Positions 1-13,700 of a DNA stretch of 64,000 bases are shown here, piece after piece. The notes beneath the pieces are model-generated. The model ran no database searches. It saw only the letters and a list, made by a program, of their open reading frames with translations, and had not been told where the DNA came from. Within the stretch, counting starts at the first letter, position 1. Every line of letters begins with the position of its first letter. Made by a program: the position numbers and the translations under genes. Source of the DNA: Strix aluco (lineage: Eukaryota; Chordata; Aves; Strigiformes; Strigidae); contig NC_133938.1 in the NCBI RefSeq assembly GCF_031877795.1, forward strand, positions 15,036,920-15,100,919, written 5' to 3'.

Positions 1-2915
1 TGCAGTGCCCATAATTATTCTTACAAGTAGACTATCCTCTTCAAATTATCTCCCCCATCTCAAATATTCTAGTAACATGGTTGATTCCATCTCCTTGAAA
101 CTTAACCTTAATCAGATATTTTTTTCTTGTATCTAACACACCGTAAATAAAATCTACATTAAATGTCATAGGTATTGAGACTTTCAGCTTGAGGTTAACG
201 CTTCTCAATATATTTAATTTGGCAGTGTCACTAAGTTATCCTGCTGCCCGGACAGAAGTGGAGAAAACAATGCACATTTATTAGGCAGGGCCCCCAGCTG
301 CTCCTGCCACCTGAAGGGCTCAGGTAAAACTCAGCCTGGCATGAGGGAAACCCCAGCTTTTCTTCAGCTGATGACAGAGAGCTGGGAAGAGGACAAATGT
401 GACCGCCTGGGGATATTGCTCTTGCGGGTGTAAACTCAAGCCAATTTTTAGTGACATTAATAGTCAAATCCAGAATTACAGTTTCTTTTAGAGCGGCTGC
501 TGTGTATTAAAAGGAAGTCAGATAAAGCCAAGAAAATTTGAACGTCATGAGTTGGTGCAGGCTTTGCCAGACAAGGTAAGGCTGCTGCATTACAAAGGCT
601 AACTGCAGATAATATTTATTCTGGTGGACCTAGCTTTTATATTCTCTGTCTCTCAATCATGTACAAATGATTAAGAGGAAACTGTCTCATGTCTGCCTTC
701 TTATATGATTAATGTTCTGAAAATTATTTCATTTGCTTTAAATAAAAAATGTAAAACTAGGCTTCCTAGAGTTTGTGTTCAACATAGGTCTTTTCCTCAC
801 GTACTGTAGCATAGTCTCCCTCTCACCATTTGTCCCTCCTTGCAGAACCAGCACTGCTTTACATTCTCAGAGATTCACATAGAGATTTCAGAGACTTTTC
901 CAAATCTTACCTGATTTATCATTGTCTCATATAACTCAGCACTGCTGAATACAATAGTCATGACAAACTCTAGAGCAGATACGTTCTACTTTGCTAAACT
1001 CTTTAGCAGTCTTAGTTCCTAATATTTTTATTAGCTTGAACAATTCCACTCTGAACTGTCAAACTCTTCCTCTAAGCACTCTGAACACCCTTGTTACCTT
1101 TCCTCTCTTTCAAATGAACTGACATTTTCTAAAAATGACAAGTTTTTTTTCTGCAAAATTTATTTTAATCAGTCCTGCAGAGCAGATTATTTGCTTTCCA
1201 TATTCTTGTGTTGTGTTATTGCTGCTTTTTAACATCATGAATAGTAGTACAGAGTGCAGAATAAATAGGTTTTAGGATTACAGACATTCATTTATCACTC
1301 CATGATAATGGTAAGCTATCCCTCAAAAATCATTGCCTAGTTCTGTTTTTTCCATTATGTGTGTACTTTTAGTAGTCATAGGCTTATGCATTTAGTATAA
1401 CCAGAAGTATATCTCTAGTCATGGTCTCCAAGAAAATTAAATCAGACAGGGTCATGTATTCCAGCCTTGTGTAAATATGTAAATTTTACTTCATCACTTT
1501 TCTAAATGTTTCCAAAAATCTTCTAAATGTTCACAGCATCCCATTTATTCTTCTTAGTTTCACTTTTCACATGTTCCTTGCTAAGAGTTTTGAATTCACT
1601 TTCAGCAATTTAATAAACAAAATAAACTTACATTTTACTGTATCCTTCCTTTTGGTAACCCATTTCTTATGAGCTCTTATTTATTTGCTTACACTTTCAT
1701 TAACTTAAGTGCCATCAGATCCCCAGTTCATTGAAACAGATGTAAATCCACACTTGAGATGTTGCCACCAATGTGTTGTCCTTGTCCAAGCATCATTTTT
1801 CTCATGTGCTGCATTTTGAAGATGTTTTACCACACTTTAAGATGTTCATGTGTGAATGTACTAAAATACAGAGGTGGGGTCTGCCTGGGTAATTTGGTAT
1901 TCTTCACTTTATATACAGTGCACTCCGTTTATAACCCGTTCTCATCTCCTACACCTTTTTTTTTGTCAATTAAAGACCTTTTCTGATTAGTCTTGAATTC
2001 AAACCAAACCAGAGTAATAAAACATAGTGGTGTGCATGAGTGTTGGACCTGGTCATCTACATCATAATCAAACTACTGACAGTTCTACTTATCAAATATT
2101 CTTGTTGCTTCCCTTCTTAACTAGCAATATATGTGGAGACAGAGTGATTCACACCTGAAGTGTTTAATTGAGAGAGCAAACTGGAACAAGTAGACACTTT
2201 GCTGTTCCCTCATGAGGGTGGAATACATGGAGGGTATTTGGATTACATTCTGCAATTTGAGGTAGCCAGAGCTGTGACAAAGGAGGAATAGATGGAGGGC
2301 ACCAAAGCATCTCAGCTCCCACAGACACTGCTGCCACTACCCAGTATATTTTCTGGTCCTGATGATCCAGGAATACCCTGCAAAGAAAGAAACCCAGGCT
2401 TCAGAGGTTCAGGGGAAGAAAAGTTCTGAGAAGCAACCTGAACTCCAAACTTCACTGTGCCACCTATAGCTGCAGTCTCCCTGTCTGATTTTTTTGTCTC
2501 ATAATGGTTATGAGGTGACACAAAAATCTTTCCAGAACTCAGTAAAAAGTTCAGTCTTCCTGGATTTTATGTGCAATGGGCTGTTTTCAGAACTGTTTAT
2601 TTGTCCTATCTAGGTCAAAAATCTCAGTATTTCATTCTTGGAGTAAAAATTTTTAGAGGTTTTTTTTTCACATTCAGTCCCCATTTTCCACCTATTGGTG
2701 AGTTCACATGTTTGTCTTGGCTGTGGCAATATTATTCAGCCTGAGGAGGGAAACCATAGAAAATATTTGTAAATGAAATGCCTGAAGCACTTAAAGAAGG
2801 CCCCTTCTACCAGCCCCAGAGACCCTATATCTGTATACATCCATCTTTGGGCATACACATGAAAGGGTGATTTTACAATAGTATTTGGAGTAATTGTACT
2901 CTGCCAAACTTAAAG
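1..2915. other. non-coding stretch, nothing recognised
   Basis: AT-rich unique-looking DNA with stop codons frequent in all frames. The longest open frames are under 80 codons and match no family I know. A slightly GC-richer patch lies around 230-430, but it has no promoter or exon hallmarks. An 11-bp direct repeat (TTCTAAATGTT) occurs at 1500 and 1521. No transposon, RNA gene or tandem array is visible. Confidence 0.6.
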
Positions 2916-2962
2916 GTGGTATAAGCAGGTGTAGTTCCATTGACTTTAATTGTATCCACTTA
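2916..2962. repeat. eroded palindromic interspersed repeat (foldback fossil)
   Basis: The stretch combines 'GCAGGTGTAG' with a 'CCATTGACTTTAAT' core. This is the arrangement I recall from ancient palindromic repeats common in turtle and crocodilian DNA, where a GGTGTAAATC-type arm flanks a CATTGACTTCAATGG centre. The match is short and diverged, and I have not assigned a family name. A chance match is possible. Confidence 0.35.
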
Positions 2963-5900
2963 AGCACTAGTGGGCTTATTATACTTAATTTCAAGATTTA
3001 GTAATACTGGCACCAAAATGGAAGCCTGTTTTGTCTGTTCTGAAAATGCAGTGTTGTTAAGTGTCTGCCTAAATCTGCCCAGTGTACAGCACACACCCCC
3101 TTGCCACCTGTCTGCCACCCCATGGCTGTTTGTCCTGCTGGGGACAGCGACAATTGGTGTAGCATGGATAAACTGAAAAATAAAGTCTGTGAAACCTGTC
3201 ACCCAGCTTTCCCACTGTGGCTTCAGGAATTTAGAGGTACCTGAGATACTGTACAATACAGGCTATATTGGGAAGGAAATTTTCACTCCTAATTAAAACA
3301 TTTGTTCTATGGGTAAGTATCAGTCATTAGGAGCGTACTCCTTTTACAAAGTGAGAATGAAGTGGAAGCAACTGGAAGGTTTAAGCATCAAAAGTATCAG
3401 AGCTTACTTTCTTGTTGAGAAGCCAAGATGTTTCCTAGGAAATTATTTCCATGGGTTAGGACTGTCATCCGTAATTGTCTATGCCCAGCAAAAAGGACGG
3501 GCTTGAAGAAGGTACATAAATAATTTAAGAGGAAGAGTACACAGATGACTGGAAACCTGTGAAAGTCCCTTTGAATCCAGTCTTCCAAGATTGCCTTTCC
3601 TAGATTATCATTAGTCACAAATGGGCTTTAACAGGAGCCATGTTATCACTTGCTTTCTCTTCATGTCCCATCTTCACACCCCAAGAGAGACACATTAAAG
3701 TGACAATACTGAGGAGAAAGCTATATCCTAAAGCTCACTAAAATACAGCAGAGTTCAAAGAAAACGAACAATTTTGGGAAATCATTGCTCTTTGTTGCAT
3801 AACTACCTGAAGTGAACAGACTGCTATTAAATATCTTCACATCTACTGATCGTGAAAGACAATCTATCAACAACTCTGTAAGTCTGTCTATTTAGCTACC
3901 TTTTTTAAGTAATGTTGATGACTTGCTAGAAACAATCTGAGCTAATTCTTTTTAAATACAAGCAAATGGCAAGTAATTACACAAACTGTGATTAAGAAAT
4001 TGCTGGTAATCACTAGGATACAACAAGTAATGGATTAAAGTGTTTCTAACAATAAAAAGGTGTGATTTTTCCCTGTTTCATTTCAGAGCTTTAATTTCAT
4101 TAATATGCCATGCTACCAAAAAGGCTAGTTCCACTTCTTCAACTGGATTCGGTCCTGTTGTGTGTTCTGTGACCATGCACATGAAATGCATGATCCTGTG
4201 AGCCTACACATACTGGTTCACATGTATAATTATAATTGCTTAATTAAGAGTTAAGGTCATCGTCACGTGTTGATTCAGATGCATCTCAGCAAATCCTCCC
4301 TGCTGTGAGTGCACCTTACAGGTCTATTTAGTGTAGTTTTTCCAGATTCCACAAATAACTTCCTTTACATGACCTAGTTTAAAGCTAGCCATGTAGAAAA
4401 GCAAATGGCAAATGAAAGATTATTTCACATCTAATGCCTCCATAAATGTGTGTACCTCTGATATAAAGAGCTGGGTTCTAATTTACTAGAAAGCAGAAGC
4501 TTGATCTTGGTGCTGTGCTGGGCAGTGTGCCAATCCACAATTTACTGCTGGCCTATATTAATGATTTGTGAGGTAACACTAGTTCAAAATTTCATGAAAG
4601 TTATAAGGACCTTGCATGGACAAAAGATTTCTGTAGTTCTTAATCATCATGCTTTCATGGTTACATCCAAAATCAATATTGTTTTTCTCATTATTAAGAG
4701 AAGAAAAAACTGAAATAACAAAATAATACCAAGTCTTAAGCTATAGTGCCATGTTTTTGTTGGCAGTATGTCATACTGAAAATTATTTTTAAAATTCTAG
4801 GCAATTTGTAAAGTGCATTATAACATGTAACATGATACTGCGTATATATATCTATATATCTACTATATATTATGTCTACACAGATATAATTTCACTCTGA
4901 TGAGATAAACAGACCTTTCCACAAGAATTCTTTATATGTTGAGCATAATGCAACTTCTACTATACAAGAGGTACTTGTTACACAGAGCTTTAATAAGAAG
5001 CGTTGTTTTAAGGAAAGCAATTTACATTGAACTGCTCAGGACCAAAGTTCAAAATCTGATGGGCAAAGACATATAGATGAGAACAGATTTTCAGCTGGTC
5101 AGTAGCATTTCATCTGAGGTTAAGAATAGCACTTTGACCCAGTTCTTTGTCCAATTTTCGTACAAACAGGGACAAATTTGCCATGCACAGTGTTATACAC
5201 TTAGCCTGGTAAAAAGATGTAAGGATAAATGCATGTGATAAACTGTGATAAATTAGGGCTTTTTTTCCCTGCTATATCAACAAGCCAGGAGCTATTTATT
5301 CAGCTGTTGAACCTGGCAGAAATTGCCTTATAGAATAATTTGGAAGAAAACCTGTTAATACTATTTTTGGGTGTACTCCTACAAGTATAATTTTACTTAC
5401 TGTCTGCCATTTTTTAGCTTTCAGTTCACATAGCACATGCTGACTGGAGATATTGAGAAAATGCAGGCTGGTTTCGCTTGTTAGGAACCACAAATCATGG
5501 AGTGTCACTCATATAATTCTTAAAGATGCCTATCCCAGATGAACAACCTTTGCTCTACCTTCTCCTCAAACTGGTGGAAATGAAAAAATTACAAGAGTAG
5601 ACCTGTGCAGGGTTACTCTGAGACATCTCTGTTTCCCCTGTTGCAGAGCAAGGGCAACTCGCCTCACCCAGTGATTGCCTACCATTCCCCGTTTAGCCAT
5701 GCAGGTAGTCTCTAGACAATGGCACAGAAAGGATTGCTACTGTACAATACCTATTTTAACTAAGAGGTTAAAAGTTTATTAAATTGCGATTAACTGTAAA
5801 AATGTAACACATTATAAATGTATTATTACAGATATTATTAAAAGTAAATTAAATTGGAATGCATTAACTTAAAACATTAAGCAAAGATTGAGAAATATAA

Positions 5901-6260
5901 AAATGGTTACTAGTCATGTTCTTAAAAAAAAAAAAGCTGTCTGAAGAAGCAGAAATTAAATTTATGATATTTGGGAAAAGAAATGTTCCCATTTGCATGG
6001 CAGTTTGGTTACAAGATAGGATTAAAATGGATATGGATTCAGAATGTAGCAGATCTTATGAGTCTAGAATAAATCAGGAATTACAGTGTTGTGAAGCCAG
6101 AATTTGTGAGATTGGAATGAGGTGCTGGCACTGTTCAAAAGCATTTTTCAGTGATGCAATATACCAACTTATTTAAACCCTTATCCCTGCTCAAGGCTAA
6201 CTTCTGAATTCTGAGCCATGTGACCTTGGTATCTGTTTTCTATGAATCCGTGAATAAGTC
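2963..6260. other. non-coding stretch, AT-rich
   Basis: No coding signal. The section 5757-5910 is extremely A/T-rich with ATTA-type motifs and could be a conserved non-coding element, but this cannot be judged from one sequence. A run of 12 A lies at 5924-5935. The open frame 5916-6176 starts in that A run and has no recognisable domain. Confidence 0.55.
4842..4873. repeat. imperfect (TA)n/TATC low-complexity tract
   Basis: Directly visible run of TATATA units interrupted by TCTA units. It is an AT-type microsatellite, too short to suggest a transposon origin. Confidence 0.8.
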
Positions 6261-6269
6261 TTTTGTTTC

Positions 6270-6287
6270 TTTTTTTTTTTTTTTTTT
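6270..6287 (+). repeat. poly-T tract, 18 T
   Basis: Eighteen consecutive T followed at once by a purine-rich stretch (GGAGGGGGTAGGAAGAGGAGG pattern, 6288-6310). I see no AATAAA complement or target-site duplication that would mark it as the tail of a minus-strand retrocopy. Confidence 0.95.
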
Positions 6288-6752
6288 GGAGGGGGTAGGA
6301 AGAGGAGGAATAAAAAGGGCTGTGAAATGATGTAAAAAAATACTAAGTTACATATATTTATTGTTATTTATACATATATAAAATGTCAAGATAAATTTTA
6401 CCCAGTGTGTCTTGCTGACAAGCAAGAGAGATTAGACTCCACAATCAGATTACAAGTACTAGCTTAATGAATCGTGGTTACAAATTATTAATTATAGTTT
6501 AATCATGATATTTTAAAAAGCTAATAGAAAGTTAATTTTAAAAGATATTTTCTTTAAAGGTAATCTTGAATCACTGTGCATGAATCATGATGTAGGAATG
6601 ACAAATATCCATAGGGGACTTTAGGAGCATGACATCTCTCCTAAAACTAACCTCTTTTTTATATATATTATATGAACTGTCAGATGAAGATCTATGTATG
6701 ATGTATATATTTATACCTTATATAAATTGCCAAATGATGTTCTGTTTGTCTT

Positions 6753-6773
6753 TGTGTGTGTGTGTGTGTGTGT
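6753..6773 (+). repeat. (TG)10 microsatellite
   Basis: Ten uninterrupted TG dinucleotides plus a trailing T, a typical vertebrate dinucleotide microsatellite likely to vary in length. Confidence 0.97.
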
Positions 6774-9700
6774 TTCTTAGTGCAAATAGGAAAAAGTAAT
6801 CTAGGAAGAACTATCAATAAGGAGCACAGACCCTCTGAATGTCTGAGGCTATTTCTAATCATTCCCTAATCAACATGATTGGTTGCTTTTGTACATCTGA
6901 AGGCACTGAGATTCCCAGCTCTCTTGATACTATGTGGAACACCTAACACTTAACAAGTGCAGATAAGCCCTGCCAACCTTGGTGCTGGGATGATGAATGC
7001 CATTGTCTAGATTTCTGCTGTCCCAAAATTGTAGACCATTTCAACAGTGGCATAAGCTGAAAAAAAATCTAAGCTATCCACAGTCTCAATACACAAATCT
7101 CAGATCTACTTCTAATGTACCTCTAGCAAGATTTAGAACAATTTCTGAATTTAAAATGTTCATAATTATTTTTTTTTAAATGCAACACCCTGCTCTTCTG
7201 TGTTGCACTACATGATTAATACTTGTACATTGCTAGATCCAGAAGTGTGCTCAAAATAACCAGTATTGACAGGGGCCAAAGTAAAATTCCAGAGCAAATC
7301 CCTTCTGATATTGAAAAATGGAGGTATGTCTCCTGAGAAAAAGATGGACCTGTCTCCTTACAGTGGGTGACTGCATTGGTTCAGTAGCTGAGAAAAATGG
7401 ACATCCCCTTCTTGATAGCAGAGAGAACATGAGCCTGATCCTAGTAGAAAAATGCTCCTAAGGATGAAATCTTCAGAAACTTTGAAAAATGTGGGACCCC
7501 CTCAAAAGGTCATGAAGCAAACCATTGCAATGGATCTTTAGTTGATCCAGACCTAGGATTCTTTTGTAATTCACACATTATTCAGAAACAAGCTGTGTAT
7601 GACAAGAAATTAAAGAGGAAAAGCAACTTTATGCTCTTTACAAATATGCTCCAAGTAAAAAAACATACAAACAGATTGCAAAACACATTTAAGTTCAGAA
7701 GATGCAGACTTCCAGAGAGACATGAAGATAGAGACTTGCAAAATAAAAGTACTTTTCATGGGTAATTATCTTAATTGGCTCCTTCTTTTTTTCAAGACCA
7801 ACTTGTGCTTTTCTGTGATTTTTTTTTTTTCTATTTTGTCTTCTAGCATAGACTTGGAAAATTACATTTGAGAACATAGTGCTTCTATATTTAATTGTCT
7901 GGATTTGCATTTCCAGGCCAATGCGTGAGTTATGTCCCTTCTTTGTCTAGCTTCTCAATTGCCTGAAATAATGTATTATGTCACAGATGCCTAGTGAAGT
8001 GAAAGGTTTGGGAGTCACCAATGGAAGATGCAAGATGCATATGAAAGCTTAAGTTCAGTCACCTACACTTTTCCCAAAGGTTAAAAGGCTGAATTTTGTT
8101 TGATGAATGAAAGTTATCAAGAGGATGTCACCTTTTTCCGGAGACAGCAAACCACCAAGTTACGAAAACTATACTTGTCATAAGAGTATAACTCATTCCT
8201 ATCAATTTGAACATTTTTGTCTACTCACCCTATGTTTAATGGAATGTAAAGACTATTGGAAAATGCTTTGGCTTCATTTGTTCTGTTTAGTTTTGAGTTT
8301 CTTACTGTAGTCCACCAAACTTTAATTTTCTCACGAATCTAGTTTTTAATCCTAATCAAATTGGGCATTCTCCAATATTTCAGTTGGCTATATGGTGCAC
8401 TTGCTACCACAAACTGCCTTAGATGTGCACACACTTCATTGTGAGCAAAGGATTAGTAAGTTTTTTATTGAGAAGATATTTTTACATTCATTTAAATTGA
8501 AATTCTTTAGGGAATCTAGAGGCGGGAACTATAGAAATACTTGCATGACCTTCTTTGAAATATATTTTGACCGAAATCAAAAGAGAGGCCATTTTCATTT
8601 TGTAATGATTTTTGCAATTCTTCTTATTTTTAGTTCAGACAATCTCAACCCGTGGCTTATACATCACAAAGGTCAGCAGAAACTCCTACCTCACTTGCTA
8701 GTACCATCTTCAGATACCACTCTAACTTCTCTCACTCATCACATCTGTAAGTCTTCACTAGATTTTAAATAAATGTAAATTAGTTTCACAAAACTCAGTT
8801 TAGGTAAGAGGAAATTTTCCACAGTCCCATATTAATAACCACAACCACTGATGACAAGAGTATTTCTGTTCTCATGAAATTTCTGTAAAGAGGCAACACA
8901 TTCTCCAGACCTGTTCTTAGAAAGCTATAAGGAAAAATAGACATTGTAAATGAAATGTTAAATCCTTTTAATCTTTCAACAGACTACTATAAACAGTACT
9001 GTTTCCTAAAATATACTTATTATCATGATATCTATTGAAGCCCATTATTCATGAGGTAACAAGGGTATTTTTCTTGCTGCGTGTATTCTTTAAACTTCTC
9101 TGGGGATACATATTTCATTCCAAGTATGACCACAGATTTTATATTAATAAAAGAGATTTAGCTTTGTCTATGTATCTTCCCCATCATGTAAATTTTCCTT
9201 CCACTCGTATCCATTTAACCATTTCATGCTTTCAAAGCTTGAAGTATGTCTTCTTTCATTCTGTTTACAGAATTTTATGCCTTAGTCTAGAAAAGTGTGA
9301 TGGAAATCAAACCTCCCATGTACATTTAATATCAATGCTGTTTTCCAGATCAAGAATAGATTATATGCCCACCATTATGAGAGCCCTGATCTAATGAAAT
9401 ATGTATATGCATATAAAGAAGATGGAAAGACAACACAGGTGTACACCTTCATGTTGAAAATCAAAAGTTCTTTGTGAAATGTCTGGCTACAGCTCAGATG
9501 GCTATGTCAGGATTATAGATAAAAGGATAAAATCCTTCAAGTTAGTAGTTCTGATGGTTCAAGTGGCAACTTGCAAAGCTGGTTTTCATTCAACAGAGTC
9601 CATGGTCTCATTCTGGTTTAGTTAATCATTTACTGTATGGTTATGGAAATAACAGATTCCCTGTATACCAGTCAGAAGATGTATATCATTTTATTTTTAA

Positions 9701-9969
9701 CAGTGTTTTCACAAGGCTGACTTAATTACAGACAGATTCTGACAATGTATTGAGTAGCCCCAATGTGTTTATTGAGTACTTCCAGTGACCCCTTGTAGGA
9801 AAAGGTGCCATTAGCATTAGGAAAAGTGGCTCAATTGATTCCTTGGTGTTTAGGACATCATTTGAAATCCCCAGGTGCTAGACAAATGCAAAGTTTTATG
9901 TCTGTTACGTATAACTCCTATGGACTATGAAAAAATAATTATCATGCAAAGGGGTTCACTAGCATGCAC

Positions 9970-10045
9970 CCTGCCTCCCATTGACTTCATTAAGTCCCCA
10001 TGTGGGAGCAAGAGGCTGTAATTTTCAGATCCCTCTGAAGAACTG
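9970..10045. repeat. possible eroded interspersed repeat with CATTGACTTCAT core
   Basis: A CCCATTGACTTCATT core at about 9978-9990 is followed by GGGAGCAAGAGGC and CAGATCCCTCTGAA. This resembles the core and 3' side of ancient palindromic repeats recalled from turtle and crocodilian DNA. The arms are poorly preserved, so the call is weak. Confidence 0.25.
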
Positions 10046-10784
10046 GGTCTTTACAAGGTAATCTTAGCATACATCATGTTTTCACCAATGAGTTTGATGG
10101 AACATAAAACAAAATTGTGGTGACAAGTAAATCCATCAATGGCACACCCAGTAGATTCCAATTACGTTAATTAGAGTAGACTTTCTAATGAGTGGAATGT
10201 CAAACACTGGATCCATGCCCAATGCTAATCATTCATTCATTTTGCTGCTGGTTCTAATTCACAGTATGCCAAGGAGGTTTCATGCATTCTGACACCAAAC
10301 TATGAGCAAAGTGCTTCTGCTTTAGAAATAGAAATAGAAGCACAAGCACAAGTTTGACATACTAATTAAATGTGCCAGGGTGCAAGATATATTGCTAAAT
10401 GTCATTCTGTCCATATAAATGCAGGCATCAGCCAAAGCGCAGAAAGAGTGTAAAGCAATATTTATAATAAATCCACAGCATAAACAAAACAGTGACAGTG
10501 ACTACCCTGTTATTCTGAGAAGTCTACTGAAGTGGCATCCAAATAATAAGGAAAAATCTTAGAGGTAAACCTATTACATTAAAAGGGAACTGAAGTAGTA
10601 GAGTGTATCTGAGTATACTGAAGCCATAGAGCGATAACCACATGAATACTAACCTGATATTCAGCTAAATGTTTTGTATATGGTCTAAGAAAGAGTTCCA
10701 GAATGATCCACTCCAAAAATATAGACTGCATGCATTCAGGGGAAATATTCACCTGTACCAGTAGCTTTAAGACATAAAAAGTTA

Positions 10785-10799
10785 GCTGCCATCTGCTGG
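10785..10799 (-). promoter_or_regulatory. CTCF-type binding motif
   Basis: Read on the minus strand the 15 bases are CCAGCAGATGGCAGC. They fit the known CTCF core consensus CCASYAGRKGGCRSY at every position, the only full match I found by eye in this window. CTCF is a zinc-finger protein that anchors chromatin loops and insulators in vertebrates. Motif presence does not prove occupancy. A moderately GC-richer patch follows at about 10850-10990. Confidence 0.5.
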
Positions 10800-13700
10800 C
10801 TGATAATTAAGCATGTTTGAGATTCTTTTGTATTAGCTTCAATGACTGATGAGGATGGATGCCCACTAGGGCACCCAGATGTGTGCTGGAGAGGCAGAGG
10901 CACAGACACACATACATCTCTTCTGACGATTCGGCTGCAAGGACAGCCACCTTCCCCAGAGTGGGAAGAGGGTAGATGGCAGTAAAATCCCAATTCATTG
11001 CAGGTGCTCTATCCAGACTTCTATTTCTTGAGTTCACATTCTGTATTTGCCCCCTACTTATTGCACAGCAACTAACTAACTGCATTTTTCAGGCTCAGAT
11101 GCAGAAGATTATGCCTTCAAATCCATGCTCAGGGCACAAGGATGAACAAGTGATAAGTATCTTCAATATGGTGTGAAGGGAAGTCATTTGATGCTTCTAC
11201 AGCCTTGAATGAGCAGTTGAGTATTGATTTAGTTCTCATACTCAGTTTTAGGTACCCCAACCTGTTAACCCTGAATTAGAAACATAGTTTTAACTTAAGC
11301 AGTATATGTATGATCTGTACTTCGTCTGGAAGGAAGGAAGCTGAAGCTAGATTTTCTGTCAAGTTTACTACAGATTAAAGTCATTGTCTTAGTTACTCTG
11401 TAGATATTCTCCTGATTAATTGTGTTCATAGAGCTCTGGTTCCTTAGCTTTTACCCTCTCATGTGCCAATGTTAACAGTACCAAGCAAGATGGAAAGTGA
11501 ATCAGTGACTGCTCTGAGGAAGGTGATATCCCAAGACAAAATGACTGCAATAATGTCTAAATATTTATCAGACACAAGACCTAACAGGATAAATTCCTGG
11601 TATCATCTGTGTCATTTTCTTTAGTAAATTAAAAAAAAAGGTAAATTAAAAGGTATTTAAGATGCTCAGAGGTGCTAAGAAATAAACTTCAAGCTGTAAT
11701 GGCTTTTCAAACTTATACTTATTATGTAAATCATTATAAGGTGAATGAGAATAACTCCATTCTGTCTAAATTTATGGATGGATTAATGATTTGTGTAAAA
11801 TAAAAACCTGCCTGAACTACAATCTGTGCCCTTTTCAGGTTTGTCTACTTTTTATCTGTTTATTTATCTTGGACAATGCATCATAAAATCACGGAAATAC
11901 CCTCAACTTTTTGACTTTATAATCAAAAGGACAGATGTCTAAAGATCTCACTAAAAAATTCAAAGCAAATTATCTGAAGGATATTAGAGGAATAACAAAA
12001 GTGATAAACAGAGCTTGAAATGTTTTTAAACAGAAAACAGGGAGTAAGGATAATTTCTAAAGAGTTGTTTTTCATTTCCCTGTTTTTCAGCTACAATAAT
12101 TGAAACATTTTGTTTTCCTTTAGCTTTTCAGACTTTCCCTTTAAACATACTTTTTAAACTAGAAAAAGAGGAAAAGTAAAAGGGAAACTTTCATGTCTAA
12201 AAAGAATGTAAAGAGTTAAAAAGTTCTTGAACTATATTAATAATGACAGCAATGGAATATCACAAACAAATTGGCTAGCTCTATATTTGACATATAAAGA
12301 CAGAAAATTAGGAAGGTCAATATTTGATGAGATTTCAAACTTCTGTTCAGATATATAACTTTGGGGAAAGTTTCCAGATATTCACATATTTATTTGGGCC
12401 CTTTTGCAGTTCATTTACTGCTACTTCAGAGATTCTCATGTGTAATGTATAGCTCTGATCTGTAACTTACAGGTCTGAAGTAAATGATACTACTCAGTCA
12501 TTGCAAAGCTGTAAGTAAATAATCAGGAATTAGGTGAACAGGCATTCAACTCCTCTGAACTCATAAAAGCTAATTTTGCATAGCATGTACAGTGAAATTC
12601 TGACTGATGCAGGAAAGTGCATGAAGTCCATATGGTGCACCAACACTGTTGAAGGAAAAGGCCACCAGTTTCCCCACATGCATTGCTTCAGCTTTGCAGT
12701 GTGTTTCAGGTATCAGAAGACCATGCACTCTTCTTTCTTTCACAGCACATACTAGGAAGCTTAGAGTCCACACAGCTGGTGTCCCAACACAGGATGAAAA
12801 AGAAATAGAAAGAAGCAGGAAAGTTTCTTGGGTTTCCTCGCACTCATAATACGGTTTATCCTTGAGACATGGCATGGCTCCTCCTCATACCTGATTCTCT
12901 GAACTTCAATTCTGCTGGGACTGCTAAAAGTTTGACAAATTACAAGCGTCATTTCCGAGTGACAAATGCCCCAGGAATGTATTTATTTGTTTTGTGTATG
13001 TACTAAAAAGGAGCATAGGTTATGTTTTGGCTTTACCTTTCTTTTTAAGTTATTAGTTCTTTCTCCATGTGCTATTTTCTTGCCAAATCCCTTCCATTTC
13101 CATCTTCCTTTCTTTCTGTTGCAGATCTATATCTGTCCTCTCTTTAACAGATCTGTCGTCTTTAAGATCTTTTCACAATTTTTCCTTCTGTACAGATGAA
13201 TTCCTGCAAAAAGGAATATGGAACATACTAAATAATATTCCAAGGGACCAAACTCCCTGAAATGTGATGTGCAACTTTAAGGAGTTGCAGTGACTTTTTT
13301 TTTGAGTTTGAACTTGTATGGAGGCAGAATTTGATTACAGCAATAATCATCAGTTCAAATTAAGCAAGTTTTCCATCCATTTTTACAGGAACATATACTA
13401 CTTTGTAGAACCCATTGACGAGTGAGGTTAGAAATCGAACCGAAGATATTAATAAAAGTGGCCAGCAGACCTTGCACTAGTACAAATTAGTGTATTATTA
13501 TTGGATCAGAGGAGCAATGTCAAAATCTATCACATGAAGATCTTACCAGCCATTTTAAAACCATCAGTTAAGAAAATCATTATCATCAATCAATTACTAT
13601 CAAAAATTAAGAAAAAATTTTAGTAGTTTCTACAATAAAGTCAATTTGAAAGGTATGACTATAACATGTCATTATTTCCTATTATTAATCCATAGATAAA

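Larger units (their letters stand above)
6290..10780. other. non-coding stretch with AT-rich homeodomain-motif patch
   Basis: No gene recognised. The stretch 6470-6600 is dense in ATTAAT/TTTAAT motifs and may be a regulatory element, which is speculative. Open frames at 8392-8772 (126 codons) and 9035-9394 (119 codons) are rich in Phe, His, Leu and Ser, as AT-rich random translation is. They have no domain, signal peptide or family resemblance. A 12-T run sits at 7819-7830, and short hexamer repeats (GAAATA, then GCACAA) lie at about 10325-10351. Confidence 0.55.

Noticed and set aside
5991..5998. Canonical octamer ATTTGCAT, also near 7903, 21634 and 24743
   Set aside because: The number of scattered single octamers is about what AT-rich DNA of this length should contain by chance.
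8240..8251. TGGAATGTAAAG string identical to the first 12 bases of miR-1
   Set aside because: The match ends after 13 bases and the upstream sequence has no complementary arm to make a precursor hairpin.
8392..8772. 126-codon open frame on the + strand
   Set aside because: Phe/His/Leu-rich translation typical of AT-rich DNA, with no motif or splice context.
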